Source: Labilithrix luteola
Lineage (GTDB): Bacteria > Myxococcota_A > Polyangia > Polyangiales > Polyangiaceae
Direction of reading: 5' to 3'
Length of the DNA: 64,000 bases
Assembly (NCBI RefSeq): GCF_001263205.1
Contig: NZ_CP012333.1
Coordinates: forward strand, 8,351,501 to 8,415,500
Numbering within the stretch: position 1 is the first letter of the stretch; every line of letters begins with the position of its first letter. The notes below the pieces were generated by a model. It did no database searches, had not been told where the DNA came from, and saw only the letters and a list, made by a program, of their open reading frames with translations. The translations under genes were made by a program, and so were the position numbers. This document shows, one piece after another, positions 17,823-26,934 of the stretch.

Positions 17823-19482
17823 GATCTCTCTTTCCGGAGGTCGCCGAAGGCGGCGGTGGCGTCGACGCGGGAGGTGGCGGAGTCGTGGCGGCCGTGGTTG
17901 CCTTCCGAACGACGGGCTGCACCTGCGGTCGGTGGACGACCTGCGTGGGGGCTGGGGTCGCGGAGGGGGCTTCGGTCGTCGTCGGGGGCGGTGCGGGAAC
18001 AGCCGTGGAGATGGCCTGCGCCGACGTGATGCTCGGCGGCTCGATGGGCGCTTCGGGAGGCGGTTGCACGGGGGACGTGCTGCTGCTCGCCGTCCTGCGG
18101 ACGTCTTCTTTTCCTAGCTTGCTGACAGCCGTGCTGATGATGAGAACGGTACCGATCAAGCCGGCGATCACGAACCCGGCGAGGAGCGCGACGCTGAGAT
18201 TGCGACGCCGTTGGCGTTTGAAGTCATCGGGCGCGGTCGACGCCGAACGCGGGTACTCCATCGCCGCGGAGCCGAGCGTCGCCGAGCTCGGAACGCTGGC
18301 GATCTCGGCGAGGTCGAGCGGCTGGGCCGGATTCGGCTGCAGGGCAGGTGCCTGGCCGGCCAGACTTCCGGCAGCAGCGGCAAAGGCGCTGAACGAAGGA
18401 TCCGACGTGAGCTCGGTCGACGAGAGCCGAACCGCGCCGCTCGGGACGTGCGCTTGGCTCGGCTTGGCGACGCCGGAGCGGCTCATCGCATCGCGCTGAT
18501 GGGCGGATGTCACGGCTGCATCGACGGCGCGCTTACGCGAAGCCTTGCGGTCGGCGAGGAGGTGACCCGTGTATTGTGCAACCGCGGCGATGCCGGTGGA
18601 CTCTCCGATTTCCACCATCGCCGCTTCGAGCGCCAAGTTCAGCTCGAGGGCCGTGGCGTAGCGCGCCTCGGGGTTGTAGGCGAGGGCGCGCTCGATGACC
18701 GCGCGCATCGGCGGAGGCACCGTGGGCGGCATCGGTGACGGCGCTGCGCCGCTCGTCAGCTTGTGCAGCGTCGCGACTTCGTTGGGGCCGTCGTACGGAG
18801 GAAAGCCGGTCGCGAGCTCGAACAGGACAGCGCCCAGTGCCCAGACATCCGCGCGGTGGTCGATCGAGCGACCAAGCGCTTGCTCGGGCGCCATGTAGCG
18901 GATCTTTCCCTTGAGCTGTCCGGCGCTCGTCTCCTGGGAGACGCGGTCACGCGCTTTCGCGACGCCAAAGTCGATGAGCATCGTCATGCCGGCGTTCGAC
19001 ACGAGGATGTTCTGCGGCGACACGTCTCGATGAACGACACCAAGCGAGGTGCCGTCACGATCGCGAAGCGTGTGCGCGGCGTGGAGGCCGGCAGCTGCGT
19101 CCGCGCAGATGCGCAGAAGCACGCCGGAAGGGATGCGTTGCTTGCGCTGCTCCACCGCGCGCAGCATCTTCGAGAGCGAGTCGCCGTCGACCCACTCCAT
19201 GACGATGAAGTAGTTTCCGTCGTGCTCGCCGACGTCGAGGATGCGCGCGACGTTCGCGTGCTCGATGCGCGACGCGATGCGCGCTTCGTCGAGGAACATC
19301 TCCTGGAAGCGTGGATCCTGCGAGTACTGCGGGAGGATCATCTTCACGACGACGAGTCGCTCGAAACCGAGACGGCCGCCAAAGCGGGCGAGCCACACCG
19401 AGGCCATGCCGCCGTACGCGAGCGGGCACAGCAGCTCGTACCGATCGAGTCGGTAACCCGGCTGAAGGTGAGCGGGATCCAT
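17812..19482 (-). CDS. Membrane-anchored Ser/Thr protein kinase
   Basis: The 556-residue protein has an N-terminal eukaryotic-type kinase domain (about 12-285), an Ala/Pro/Ser-rich linker, one transmembrane helix (about 430-455, VALLAGFVIAGLIGTVLIIS) and a Pro/Thr-rich outer tail with no sensor domain I recognise. The VVVK lysine is residue 47, the catalytic loop is HRDVSPQN at 151-158 and DFG is at 171-173. The catalytic-loop Lys that normally follows HRD (HRDxK) is Ser155, a substitution I recall from other myxobacterial kinases. The RD arginine is present, so activation-loop regulation is plausible. It is co-directional and overlapping with the TPR gene downstream. Confidence 0.92.
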   Translation of the reverse strand: MDPAHLQPGYRLDRYELLCPLAYGGMASVWLARFGGRLGFERLVVVKMILPQYSQDPRFQEMFLDEARIASRIEHANVARILDVGEHDGNYFIVMEWVDGDSLSKMLRAVEQRKQRIPSGVLLRICADAAAGLHAAHTLRDRDGTSLGVVHRDVSPQNILVSNAGMTMLIDFGVAKARDRVSQETSAGQLKGKIRYMAPEQALGRSIDHRADVWALGAVLFELATGFPPYDGPNEVATLHKLTSGAAPSPMPPTVPPPMRAVIERALAYNPEARYATALELNLALEAAMVEIGESTGIAAVAQYTGHLLADRKASRKRAVDAAVTSAHQRDAMSRSGVAKPSQAHVPSGAVRLSSTELTSDPSFSAFAAAAGSLAGQAPALQPNPAQPLDLAEIASVPSSATLGSAAMEYPRSASTAPDDFKRQRRRNLSVALLAGFVIAGLIGTVLIISTAVSKLGKEDVRRTASSSTSPVQPPPEAPIEPPSITSAQAISTAVPAPPPTTTEAPSATPAPTQVVHRPQVQPVVRKATTAATTPPPPASTPPPPSATSGKRDHGI

Positions 19483-19671
19483 TCCCCAGTTTGGAAGTAT
19501 CGCGCGGAAAACTGCGTAGTGCGAGAGGTTCGGCGATGTGCCGCCGCTGATACCTTTAGCCCTCAGGCGGGCTCTGTAGGCGGAGGTACCGAACGATCCG
19601 GCGTTCGCGCGCGGCTGCGGCGCGTCAAAGCAACGGTCTCGTAGGCCTCGAAGCTCTCGAAGGCAGATTGG

Positions 19672-20550
19672 TTACGAACGCGAACGCGAATCCGAACTCG
19701 AACTCGAGCCCGAATCGAGCATTCGCTGCACGCGTTCGGGATCGAGTGTCGATCGGCGTTCGCGAAGACGTGCGAGCAGCTCGTTACGATTCGAGGGCGG
19801 CGAGACCTCGCTCGCCTCGCTTCGTGATGCACTTCGTGAAGCGTCGGGGACGATCGGAGCTGGAATCGTCGGAGGCGAGGCGAGCGGAGCTGCCTCGGGA
19901 ACGGCTTCCGGCTCGGGCGTGGCCTCGCTCGTCGGCACTGGCGCGTCGTTCGTCGGCACCGGCGCGACGACTTCCAGCTCCTGCGAAGGGATGGCGACGA
20001 CCTCCTGCGAGGGCACCACCGCTTCGGCGCTCGCTTCAGTGTTCAGGGGCGGTTCGACGTGCGCGGGCTCCGGAGCCGGAGGCGGCGCAGACGCACGAAG
20101 TTGATGGGCGTGCGGAGGAACCGAAGCCGGCCTCAGCGACGTTGCGGGGGGCGTCGCCGGGCGCGCTTCGCCCTCCGGCGGTGGAGCAGGTGGACGCGCC
20201 GTGAGCGGGGCCGGATCGCCCGCGGCCTTGGCATCGCGAACGGCGGCGGCGCGGTCGACCAGAGCCTTGGAGCGTGGATCGAGGCGGGTGAAGCGCAGGT
20301 TCAAGCCCGGCTGTCCGCGGAAGGCGTTCTCCTTGTGGGCGAGCACGCGGCCTTCGCCTCGCAGGAGCGTTGCCCCCGTCGCCAGTGTCACTTCGAAGCG
20401 CAGAATGACCCCAGCCGGTCGCGGATGGGCTCCGATGAGGATCACACTCGTCTTGCCGACCGTCTCGAGCTCGTTCTCGAGAAAGGCGTCCTCCGTGTCG
20501 AACGGACGAACGATGCGTACGGCGACGGGCGGGCGGACGTTCTCGGACAC
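19672..20550 (-). CDS. Hypothetical protein with PilZ-like N-terminal domain and low-complexity tail
   Basis: 292 residues. The first 105 residues form a compact beta-rich domain (DTEDAFLENELETVGKTSVI, VILRFEVTLATGATLLRGEG, GQPGLNLRFTRLDPRSKALVD) that resembles the PilZ-type paralogous domain frequent in myxobacteria, though the RxxxR and DxSxxG c-di-GMP motifs are not clear. The rest is an Ala/Pro/Glu-rich disordered linker and a basic C-terminal segment (NELLARLRERRSTLDPERVQRML). It is transcribed divergently from purD, 62 bases away. The function is unknown. Confidence 0.7.
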   Translation of the reverse strand: MSENVRPPVAVRIVRPFDTEDAFLENELETVGKTSVILIGAHPRPAGVILRFEVTLATGATLLRGEGRVLAHKENAFRGQPGLNLRFTRLDPRSKALVDRAAAVRDAKAAGDPAPLTARPPAPPPEGEARPATPPATSLRPASVPPHAHQLRASAPPPAPEPAHVEPPLNTEASAEAVVPSQEVVAIPSQELEVVAPVPTNDAPVPTSEATPEPEAVPEAAPLASPPTIPAPIVPDASRSASRSEASEVSPPSNRNELLARLRERRSTLDPERVQRMLDSGSSSSSDSRSRS

Positions 20551-20612
20551 CAGAGATTGGTACCATCGTTCGTGCGCTTCCGCCCATTCTCCGTGCGTGG
20601 TATCCGGCCGCC

Positions 20613-21899
20613 ATGTCGTCTCATGCGCGGATTCTCGTTGTCGGTGGCGGTGCGCGTGAACACGCCCTCGGTCATGCCCTCGGTCACGCTCGCGCGCACG
20701 ACCTCGTGTTCGCCCCTGGAAATGCAGGCACGGCCGCGCTCGGCCGCAACGTCGACGTCGCCGCGACGGACGTTGCCGGGCTCGTCGAGCTCGCGGTTCG
20801 CGAGAAGGTGGATCTCGTCGTCGTCGGTCCGGAGGCGCCGCTGACGCTCGGCCTCGTCGACGCGCTCGACGCGAAAGGCATCCGGGCGTTCGGCCCGTCC
20901 CAGGCAGCCGCCAAGCTCGAGGGCTCGAAGGCCTTCATGAAGGAGTTTCTGGGACGCCACGGCATCCCCACCGCCGCGTTCGCTGTCTTCGACGACGCCG
21001 AGCGCGCCAAGGCTTACGCACGCGCGTCGTGGGCGAAGGGCACGCCGCTCGTCGTGAAGGCGGACGGTCTTTGCGCCGGCAAGGGCGTCGTCGTCGCTTC
21101 GAGTGTCGAAGAAGCATGCGAGGCGATCGACCGGATGATCACGGCGCGAGATCTCGGTGACGCCGGCAGCGTCGTCGTCCTCGAAGAGCTCTTGCCGGGG
21201 GAAGAGGCGAGCTTCCACGTCGTCTGTGACGGCACCCGCGCTGTTGCTCTCGTCGCTGCGCAAGATCACAAGCGCGTGTTCGACGGCGATCGCGGTCCGA
21301 ACACGGGGGGCATGGGCGCGTACGCGCCGGCGCCGGTCGTCACGCAGGCGGTCCATGACGAGGTCATGCGCACGGTCGTCGAGCCCACGCTACGCGGCAT
21401 GGCGAGCGAAGGTGCTCCGTTCCGCGGCGTTCTCTTCGTCGGCTTGATGATCGAGGCCGGTCGCCCGCGTGTTCTCGAATTCAACGTTCGCTTCGGTGAT
21501 CCGGAGACGACGGTGCTCGTGCCCATGCTCGACGGCGACTGGTTCGCCCTGCTCGACGGCGCGGCCCGCGGCAACTTCGGCGATTCGTCCTTCGGCACGA
21601 AGAAGGGCGCTGCCCTCGCGGTCGTGATGGCTTCCGAGGGTTATCCTGCCAAGCCCACCACGGGCGATGTCATCGAAGGCCTCGATGCCGCGCCTCCTGC
21701 CGGAGTCAGCGTCTTCCACGCGGGCACGAAGAAGAAGGGGGACGACGTCGTCACCTCCGGCGGCCGCGTCCTTACGATCTCCGCGTACGCGCCGTCGTTC
21801 GAGGAGGCGCGCGCCGCGGCTTACGACACCACGTCGCGCATCCGCTTCCGCGGCGAGCACCACCGCACGGACATCGGCCACCGCGCGATGAAGCGCTGA
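20613..21899 (+). CDS. purD: Phosphoribosylamine--glycine ligase (GAR synthetase)
   Basis: PurD catalyses the second step of purine synthesis, joining glycine to 5-phosphoribosylamine with ATP. The 428-residue length is typical. The N-terminal domain starts ILVVGGGAREHALGHAL, followed by FAPGNAGTAALGRNV and VVVGPEAPL; the ATP-grasp domain has PLVVKADGLCAGKGVVVA, EELLPGEEASFHVVCDG, DHKRVFDGDRGPNTGGMGAYAP and LEFNVRFGDPETTVLVP. All are canonical. It stands alone rather than in a pur operon, converging on a lipoprotein gene 6 bases after its stop. Confidence 0.97.
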   Translation: MSSHARILVVGGGAREHALGHALGHARAHDLVFAPGNAGTAALGRNVDVAATDVAGLVELAVREKVDLVVVGPEAPLTLGLVDALDAKGIRAFGPSQAAAKLEGSKAFMKEFLGRHGIPTAAFAVFDDAERAKAYARASWAKGTPLVVKADGLCAGKGVVVASSVEEACEAIDRMITARDLGDAGSVVVLEELLPGEEASFHVVCDGTRAVALVAAQDHKRVFDGDRGPNTGGMGAYAPAPVVTQAVHDEVMRTVVEPTLRGMASEGAPFRGVLFVGLMIEAGRPRVLEFNVRFGDPETTVLVPMLDGDWFALLDGAARGNFGDSSFGTKKGAALAVVMASEGYPAKPTTGDVIEGLDAAPPAGVSVFHAGTKKKGDDVVTSGGRVLTISAYAPSFEEARAAAYDTTSRIRFRGEHHRTDIGHRAMKR

Positions 21900-21905
21900 G
21901 CGGCG

Positions 21906-23153
21906 CTACGGACCGCTCGCGTCCGGCGTGCCGCTGTCGCCACTGTCACCTGGGGTCGAACCCGCATCTGCGCCCGCATCGGGATCGCGAACGGGCACCG
22001 CCAAGAGGTGCACGGCCCGCCGGCTGTCGTAGAGCGGGTTCGCGCCGCCGTCTTCGAGCTTCGGCTGCACGCTCGGATCACCGAGGAGCAAGAGCGCGTA
22101 GTTCGACGCCGTCTTGTAGTAATCCGTCGGCAGCTCTTTCGATGCCGAGAGCGCCTGCACCTCGGCGAGCGACTCGTCGCGTACGAACGAAACACCACCG
22201 TCGGCGCCTGCGTCGGTCTCGCGCAGCGCAATACGGAAGCCGTGGCTCGCGTAGATCGACGTTTCGGTTTTGGTGAAGGCGAGGCTTCGCGGCTCATCGA
22301 CGCTGAAGAGCGGTGGATTCGAGGCAAATGTGTCGAGCCCACCGTCGCCGTCGAGCGCACCGAAGCTTATCGACAGCTCACCGCTGCCTCGCGCATTCTC
22401 GAGGAGCGGCGCGAGATGTACGAGCTGCACCGGCAGTGAGTCGTCGCCCGAGAGGCCATCCGGTCGCAACGTGAGGACGCTCGAGTGGAGATTCCCGTGG
22501 GTGGCATCCCAACCCGTGCCGCACGCACGAGAGTCCATCTTGAGATCTTCAACGAAGAACTGATTTCCGCAGCCTGAGATCGCAAGCACGGAGACCTGGC
22601 CCTGCCCGAGCGGCGTGTCGATTCGGCCCGCCCGCAGGTAATCGCGGTTTTCCTTCTTGCAGTTGGCGCCCGTGCAAATGAGATCGCTGCAGCGCGTATC
22701 TTCTTTCGAGCCGATACGCGTTTGAACCACAGTCTGATCGATCACGTACACGTCGCCGGGGGCGACCATCGGATCGACGCGCACCACGCTGCCGACGTCG
22801 ACGCCGACGAGGTTCGCTTCCGGCATCGTCTTCGAGTCGGGAAGCGGAGGCTGGTCCAGCATGTTCGAAAAGCAGAGGCGGAAGGCGGGAAACGCTGCCG
22901 CGTGCACGAGGACGACGCCGGTTGCCACAGGACCCGCGTTCGGCGCGCCATCGCCAGGGGCCGTCGTGCTTCCGCCCGCGTCCTTGTCCATCGAAGAGCC
23001 GCTGTCGAAGGCGGCCATGTCCGAACTCCCGCAGGCGACGACGGTTCCGCCGATGACTCCCAGGCCGAGGAGCGCCACGCGGGTGAGGCGGGCGAGACGG
23101 GCGTGACGGGCGACGGTACGAACGTGGTCGCGCAGGAACGAGCCCCGGATCAT
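21906..23153 (-). CDS. Putative lipoprotein of unknown function
   Basis: About 415 residues from ATG 23153. The N-terminus is basic, followed by a hydrophobic segment and a lipobox ending VVACGSS, which predicts an envelope lipoprotein. An Asp/Ser/Gly-rich linker precedes a domain with VLVHAAAFPAFRLCF and later VQLVHLAPLLENARG, a repeated (V)HA/LAP pattern reminiscent of DUF4397-type beta-sandwich repeats. Three Cys pairs occur between residues 150 and 210. The tail is Asp/Gly/Ala-rich. It is divergent from the kinase at 23262. I do not recognise a function. Confidence 0.7.
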   Translation of the reverse strand: MIRGSFLRDHVRTVARHARLARLTRVALLGLGVIGGTVVACGSSDMAAFDSGSSMDKDAGGSTTAPGDGAPNAGPVATGVVLVHAAAFPAFRLCFSNMLDQPPLPDSKTMPEANLVGVDVGSVVRVDPMVAPGDVYVIDQTVVQTRIGSKEDTRCSDLICTGANCKKENRDYLRAGRIDTPLGQGQVSVLAISGCGNQFFVEDLKMDSRACGTGWDATHGNLHSSVLTLRPDGLSGDDSLPVQLVHLAPLLENARGSGELSISFGALDGDGGLDTFASNPPLFSVDEPRSLAFTKTETSIYASHGFRIALRETDAGADGGVSFVRDESLAEVQALSASKELPTDYYKTASNYALLLLGDPSVQPKLEDGGANPLYDSRRAVHLLAVPVRDPDAGADAGSTPGDSGDSGTPDASGP

Positions 23154-23261
23154 GACTTGTGACGATAGCATTCTGCGGGCCAGCGAGCCCTGCTGCGCCG
23201 CGTCCCTCGAATCCGGCGTTCTTCCCGGTACGCTGCGAGGCCGCCCTATGGCATCGGAGTC

Positions 23262-24761
23262 ATGCCGAGCGGGCTCCGAGCCGCGGCACGCCCTGGAATT
23301 TCCGTGCCAAAGGTGTTGCGGAAGATCGGCCGCTCACGCATCCTTTCCCTCGTGTCCGAGGCGCGCGCGGGGATGATGGTGACGCCCAGCGTCAGATTGG
23401 TCCGCCCACTCGGAGAGGGCGGGATGGGCAGCGTGTGGGTTGCCGAGCACCTCGCCCTCCACACGCAGGTCGTCGTGAAGTTCATCGCGAACGACCTGAG
23501 GGACAGCAAGGAAGCGACCGAGCGGTTCTCTCGCGAGGCCGCCGCCGCCGCCCAAGTGAAGAGCCCGCACGTCGTGCAGACGTTCGACCACGGGCTCACG
23601 GGCGACGGCGTCCCTTACATCGTGATGGAACTGCTCGAAGGGCGCGATCTCGGCGCGTACCTCGACGAGCACGGCAAGCTTGCCCCGGGGCAGGTCGGCG
23701 AGATCATCCACCAGCTCAGCCGTGCCCTCGAGCGCGCACACGAGCGCGGGATCGTCCATCGCGACATCAAGCCGGGAAACATCTTCCTCTGCGATCAGGG
23801 CGGCGAGGTGTTCGTGAAGCTGCTCGACTTCGGCATCGCCAAAGGTGTCGAAGGTCCGCGGCTCGACAGCAACACGAAGACCGGCGCGATGATCGGCTCG
23901 CCGTTCTACATGAGCCCGGAGCAAGTGCTCGGCTCGAAGGATCTCGACCGTCGTACCGATCTCTGGTCGGTCGGCGTCGTCGCCTACGAAGCGCTCACGG
24001 GCAAGCGCCCGTTCGATGCCGAGACGATGGGCGGTCTCGCCATCAAGATCCACAGCGAGCCGCTCCCGCTCGTCACGGGCGTCGTGCCCGAGCTCCCCGC
24101 GGCGCTCGACACGTGGTTCCACAAGGCCTGTTCGCGCAACGTCGACGAGCGCTTTCGTTCGGCCAAGGAGCTCGCCGAAGCGCTCCTCCGGGCGGTCGGC
24201 GGTCAAATGCCGAAGTCGGTCGACATGCCGCGCGTCACGACCGGCACGAACGACGCCGTGATGAACGCCGCGACCCTGGCCGCTACGCCCGTTGGCGCTG
24301 CGACGGACGCGGGGATTGTCCGCGCCACCACCATCGGACGATCGCGCAGCCGTGCGTTCGCCATTCTCGCGGGCATCGTCGTGCTCGCCCCGCTGAGTTA
24401 CGTCGCCGTGAAGGTCGCCCGTCGTCCTGACGTGGCGGCAGCATCGCCGCCATCATCGGGCGCCGCTACCGATGCGCGTGCGGTGATCGCCGATCCGTCG
24501 ATCGCGTCGAGCATGGCGAGCGCCGCTCCGCCTCCTGTGACCGGCACACCGGCACCGATGGTCGAAGCGCCTTCGGCCCCGAACCCCATCGCGAGCGCAG
24601 CGCCTGCGCCGCACTCGGCACCCATCGCCAAAGGAAGCGGCGGTCGCGCGCGCACTCCGAAGGCCGCCGCCACGGCGTCCTCGGTCAACCAGCTTTCGCC
24701 GATCTCCGCGCCCGCGACGCCTGCGCCGACTCCGGCCTCGAGCAGCCATGACATCTTCTGA
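23262..24761 (+). CDS. Membrane-anchored Ser/Thr protein kinase
   Basis: Up to 499 residues. The kinase domain begins at VRLVRPLGEGGMGSVW and has VVVKFI, HRDIKPGN (full catalytic loop with Lys), LLDFGIAKG and MSPEQ followed by TDLWSVGVVAYEALTGKRPF. A transmembrane helix (about 365-385, AFAILAGIVVLAPLSYVAV) precedes a Pro/Ala-rich tail of about 110 residues without a recognised sensor. The ATG at 23262 gives a 50-residue N-terminal extension; GTG 23352 or ATG 23373 fit the family better. It overlaps the next gene by 14 bases and heads a four-gene run. Confidence 0.92.
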   Translation: MPSGLRAAARPGISVPKVLRKIGRSRILSLVSEARAGMMVTPSVRLVRPLGEGGMGSVWVAEHLALHTQVVVKFIANDLRDSKEATERFSREAAAAAQVKSPHVVQTFDHGLTGDGVPYIVMELLEGRDLGAYLDEHGKLAPGQVGEIIHQLSRALERAHERGIVHRDIKPGNIFLCDQGGEVFVKLLDFGIAKGVEGPRLDSNTKTGAMIGSPFYMSPEQVLGSKDLDRRTDLWSVGVVAYEALTGKRPFDAETMGGLAIKIHSEPLPLVTGVVPELPAALDTWFHKACSRNVDERFRSAKELAEALLRAVGGQMPKSVDMPRVTTGTNDAVMNAATLAATPVGAATDAGIVRATTIGRSRSRAFAILAGIVVLAPLSYVAVKVARRPDVAAASPPSSGAATDARAVIADPSIASSMASAAPPPVTGTPAPMVEAPSAPNPIASAAPAPHSAPIAKGSGGRARTPKAAATASSVNQLSPISAPATPAPTPASSSHDIF

Positions 24762-25788
24762 TCGGTGCCGCGGCCTCCTGCGTATCGTCGCGCTCGGCGC
24801 CTCGCTGGTCGCGTTCGGCTGGGCGGGGGCCGCTCGCGCCCAGCGTTCGGCGGCAGACATCGAGTCCGCGCGGCAGCTCTACAACCAGGGGATCGACCTA
24901 CGTGACCACGGCGATCTGAAGGGCGCCCTCGAGAAATTCCGCGCGGCGCATGCGCTCGGGAACACGCCCATCACCGGTCTGGATCTCTGCAAGACGCACG
25001 CAGCACTCGGTCAGCCGGTCGAGGCGCGTGAGGTCTGTCTCGGCGTCGCGCGCATTCCCGTGGGGTCGGCGGAGACGTCGCGCTCGCAGCAAGCGCGCGT
25101 CGAAGCGGCGTCCGTTGCCGAGAGCGTTCGCTCGCGCATCGCCGGGGTGCGCCTCCGCATCCAAGGCGTCCCTGCGGGGCGGGAGCCTACCGTCGTCGTG
25201 GATCGGTCGCTCGTGCCGAATGCGGCCCTGGGTGAGCTCCGCGCCGTCAACCCGGGCATGCACGAGATTTCCGCGCGCGTCGGCAACGGTCCCGAGACGA
25301 AGGCGAGCATCGAGGTGCGCGAAGGCGAGAGCCGCGACGTCGAGCTCGTCGTCCAGGCCCCTCTGCCCGAGCCCGCGACCGCGGTCGTCGCGCCGAACGC
25401 GCAAGCGCAGCCGCTCCAGCCCGATGCAGCTCGTCCGAAGAAGAAGAAGGGAAACGGCCTCGCCACGGCGGGCTGGATCACAGGGGGCATCGGAGTCGGG
25501 ATCGGCGCCGTCACCGGCCTCATCGCGCTGTCGGCGAGAAACAACCTCGATCAACGCTGCACGGACAAGATCTGCGGAGTGAGCGATCACGACGACCTGC
25601 GCGAGGCGAAGACGTGGGGCACGCTGAGCACTGTCTTCTTCGCGATCGGCGGCGTTGGCGTCGGGACGGCGATCATCGCCACGCTGACACACGATTCCGG
25701 AAGTGGAACCAACGCCAAACAGCCCGCGCGTCCCACGGTGACGCCGGTGCTCGGTCTCGGAGGGGCAGGGGTTCATGGGACCTTCTGA
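24748..25788 (+). CDS. TPR/PEGA-type exported protein paired with a Ser/Thr kinase
   Basis: 346 residues with a signal peptide (ending about AARAQ, residue 32), TPR-like helices (ARQLYNQGIDLRDHGDLKGALEKF), a cysteine pair (LCKTH, EVCLG), a PEGA-like beta segment (VNPGMHEISARVGNGPE), a Lys-rich linker, two hydrophobic helices (about 235-258 and 290-310) and the terminal VHGTF. The layout matches the protein encoded at 16767-17822, and both overlap the 3' end of a kinase gene. It shares 14 bases with the kinase before it and 14 with the DUF1566 gene after it. I infer co-translation and a common envelope role. Confidence 0.75.
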   Translation: MTSSDRCRGLLRIVALGASLVAFGWAGAARAQRSAADIESARQLYNQGIDLRDHGDLKGALEKFRAAHALGNTPITGLDLCKTHAALGQPVEAREVCLGVARIPVGSAETSRSQQARVEAASVAESVRSRIAGVRLRIQGVPAGREPTVVVDRSLVPNAALGELRAVNPGMHEISARVGNGPETKASIEVREGESRDVELVVQAPLPEPATAVVAPNAQAQPLQPDAARPKKKKGNGLATAGWITGGIGVGIGAVTGLIALSARNNLDQRCTDKICGVSDHDDLREAKTWGTLSTVFFAIGGVGVGTAIIATLTHDSGSGTNAKQPARPTVTPVLGLGGAGVHGTF

Positions 25789-26446
25789 CCGACGCTCGCG
25801 CCGCCGACTTCACCGCGCCCTCGTCGTGACCGGCGTGCTCGCGCTTCCGGCCATCGCCGCGTGCAACAGCATCATCGGGCTCGACCAGTTCACCGAGGGA
25901 CAGTGCGCGGGCGGCCGCTGCCCCGGCCCTACCGGTGAAGAGGCTGGCACCGACGTCAACGTTCCCGAAACCTCGCGTCCCGACGTCGTGACAGAGACAG
26001 GACCCGGCGTGTCGCGGGTCACGTGGGCCAAGTGGATCATGCCCAACGACGACGCCTCGGCGACGTCGGACAACTTGCTCTCCTATGACGAGGTGGGAGG
26101 CGTCGTGACGGACAAGATCACGTCGCTCGTCTGGCAAGCGGCCTCCTCACCAACGCCTCTGGATTTCGAAGGCGCACGTCGGTTCTGCCAAGACCAAACC
26201 GGATCGTGGCGTCTGCCGAGTCGCATCGAGCTCGTGACCCTCCTCGACCTGCGGGGACAGAAGAAGGTCGCGCCGCCGTTCGAGAACGGCACGCAACTCG
26301 GTCCGTACTGGACGTCGTCGGAGGTCCGTCCGGTGGACACGAGCGGCACGACCTACTGGATCGTCGACTTCGTCACTGGACACGTGCGAAAGCAGAGTCC
26401 TAAGGAGACTTCGTTCTACGTGCGCTGCGTGCGGGGAGGCTCGTGA
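25775..26446 (+). CDS. DUF1566 (Lcl C-terminal domain) lipoprotein
   Basis: 223 residues with a basic N-terminus and a lipobox ending AIAACNS. The DUF1566/Lcl-C domain (about 95-220) shows its usual features: TSLVWQAASS, ARRFCQDQ, WRLPSRIELVTLLD, YWTSSE and a final VRCVRGG. In other bacteria this fold occurs in cell-surface fibrils and collagen-like adhesins and resembles C-type lectin folds. Sitting at the end of a kinase/TPR operon with overlaps on both sides, it probably acts as an envelope ligand-binding or adhesive protein; that role is inferred. Confidence 0.82.
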   Translation: MGPSDRRSRRRLHRALVVTGVLALPAIAACNSIIGLDQFTEGQCAGGRCPGPTGEEAGTDVNVPETSRPDVVTETGPGVSRVTWAKWIMPNDDASATSDNLLSYDEVGGVVTDKITSLVWQAASSPTPLDFEGARRFCQDQTGSWRLPSRIELVTLLDLRGQKKVAPPFENGTQLGPYWTSSEVRPVDTSGTTYWIVDFVTGHVRKQSPKETSFYVRCVRGGS

Positions 26447-26922
26447 TGCGCCGGACGATCTCTGCCCGGCTCGTGCTGCTCGGCCTCGTCGTGACGCTGC
26501 CGACCCTCGCCGATGCCGACGCCGACCAATACGTGGCTTTCAATCGGCAAGACGTCCACATCACGGACTTCCACACGCATCTCGTATGGGATCGCCGCGT
26601 CGGGCCGGTCGTCACGTTCGCCGAAGCGACGGCGCTCTGCGCGCCGAATGCAAGGGTGCCGACCGTGAAGGAACTCCTCACGCTCGTCGACGAGACGCCT
26701 CATCCGGAATACGACGAAACCACGGGTGGGTTGGTCACCAAGATGATCGATCGGGATGCCTTTCCGGCGACCCCGGTCGACGCGGAGTACTGGACCTCCT
26801 CTCCCTCCTCGCCGAACTACCTCTTCACGGTCGACTTTTCGACCGGCAGCACGGCGACGGCCCGTTACAACGGCGCCAGCCTCGACAAGCGAAGGCTTCG
26901 CTGCGTTCGCTTCCAGAAGTGA
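26443..26922 (+). CDS. Exported DUF1566 (Lcl C-terminal domain) protein
   Basis: 159 residues, starting at GTG 26443 (overlapping the previous stop) or ATG 26446. A signal peptide ends near LADADAD. The domain repeats the DUF1566 pattern: THLVWDRRV, EATALCAP, RVPTVKELLTLVDE, YWTSSPSSPNYLFTVDFSTG and RLRCVRFQK. Unlike its neighbour it has no lipobox, so it is probably periplasmic or secreted. It is the last gene of the kinase-led operon and converges on the histidine kinase at 26935. Confidence 0.82.
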   Translation: MMRRTISARLVLLGLVVTLPTLADADADQYVAFNRQDVHITDFHTHLVWDRRVGPVVTFAEATALCAPNARVPTVKELLTLVDETPHPEYDETTGGLVTKMIDRDAFPATPVDAEYWTSSPSSPNYLFTVDFSTGSTATARYNGASLDKRRLRCVRFQK

Positions 26923-26934
26923 GGCGATGCCGCG

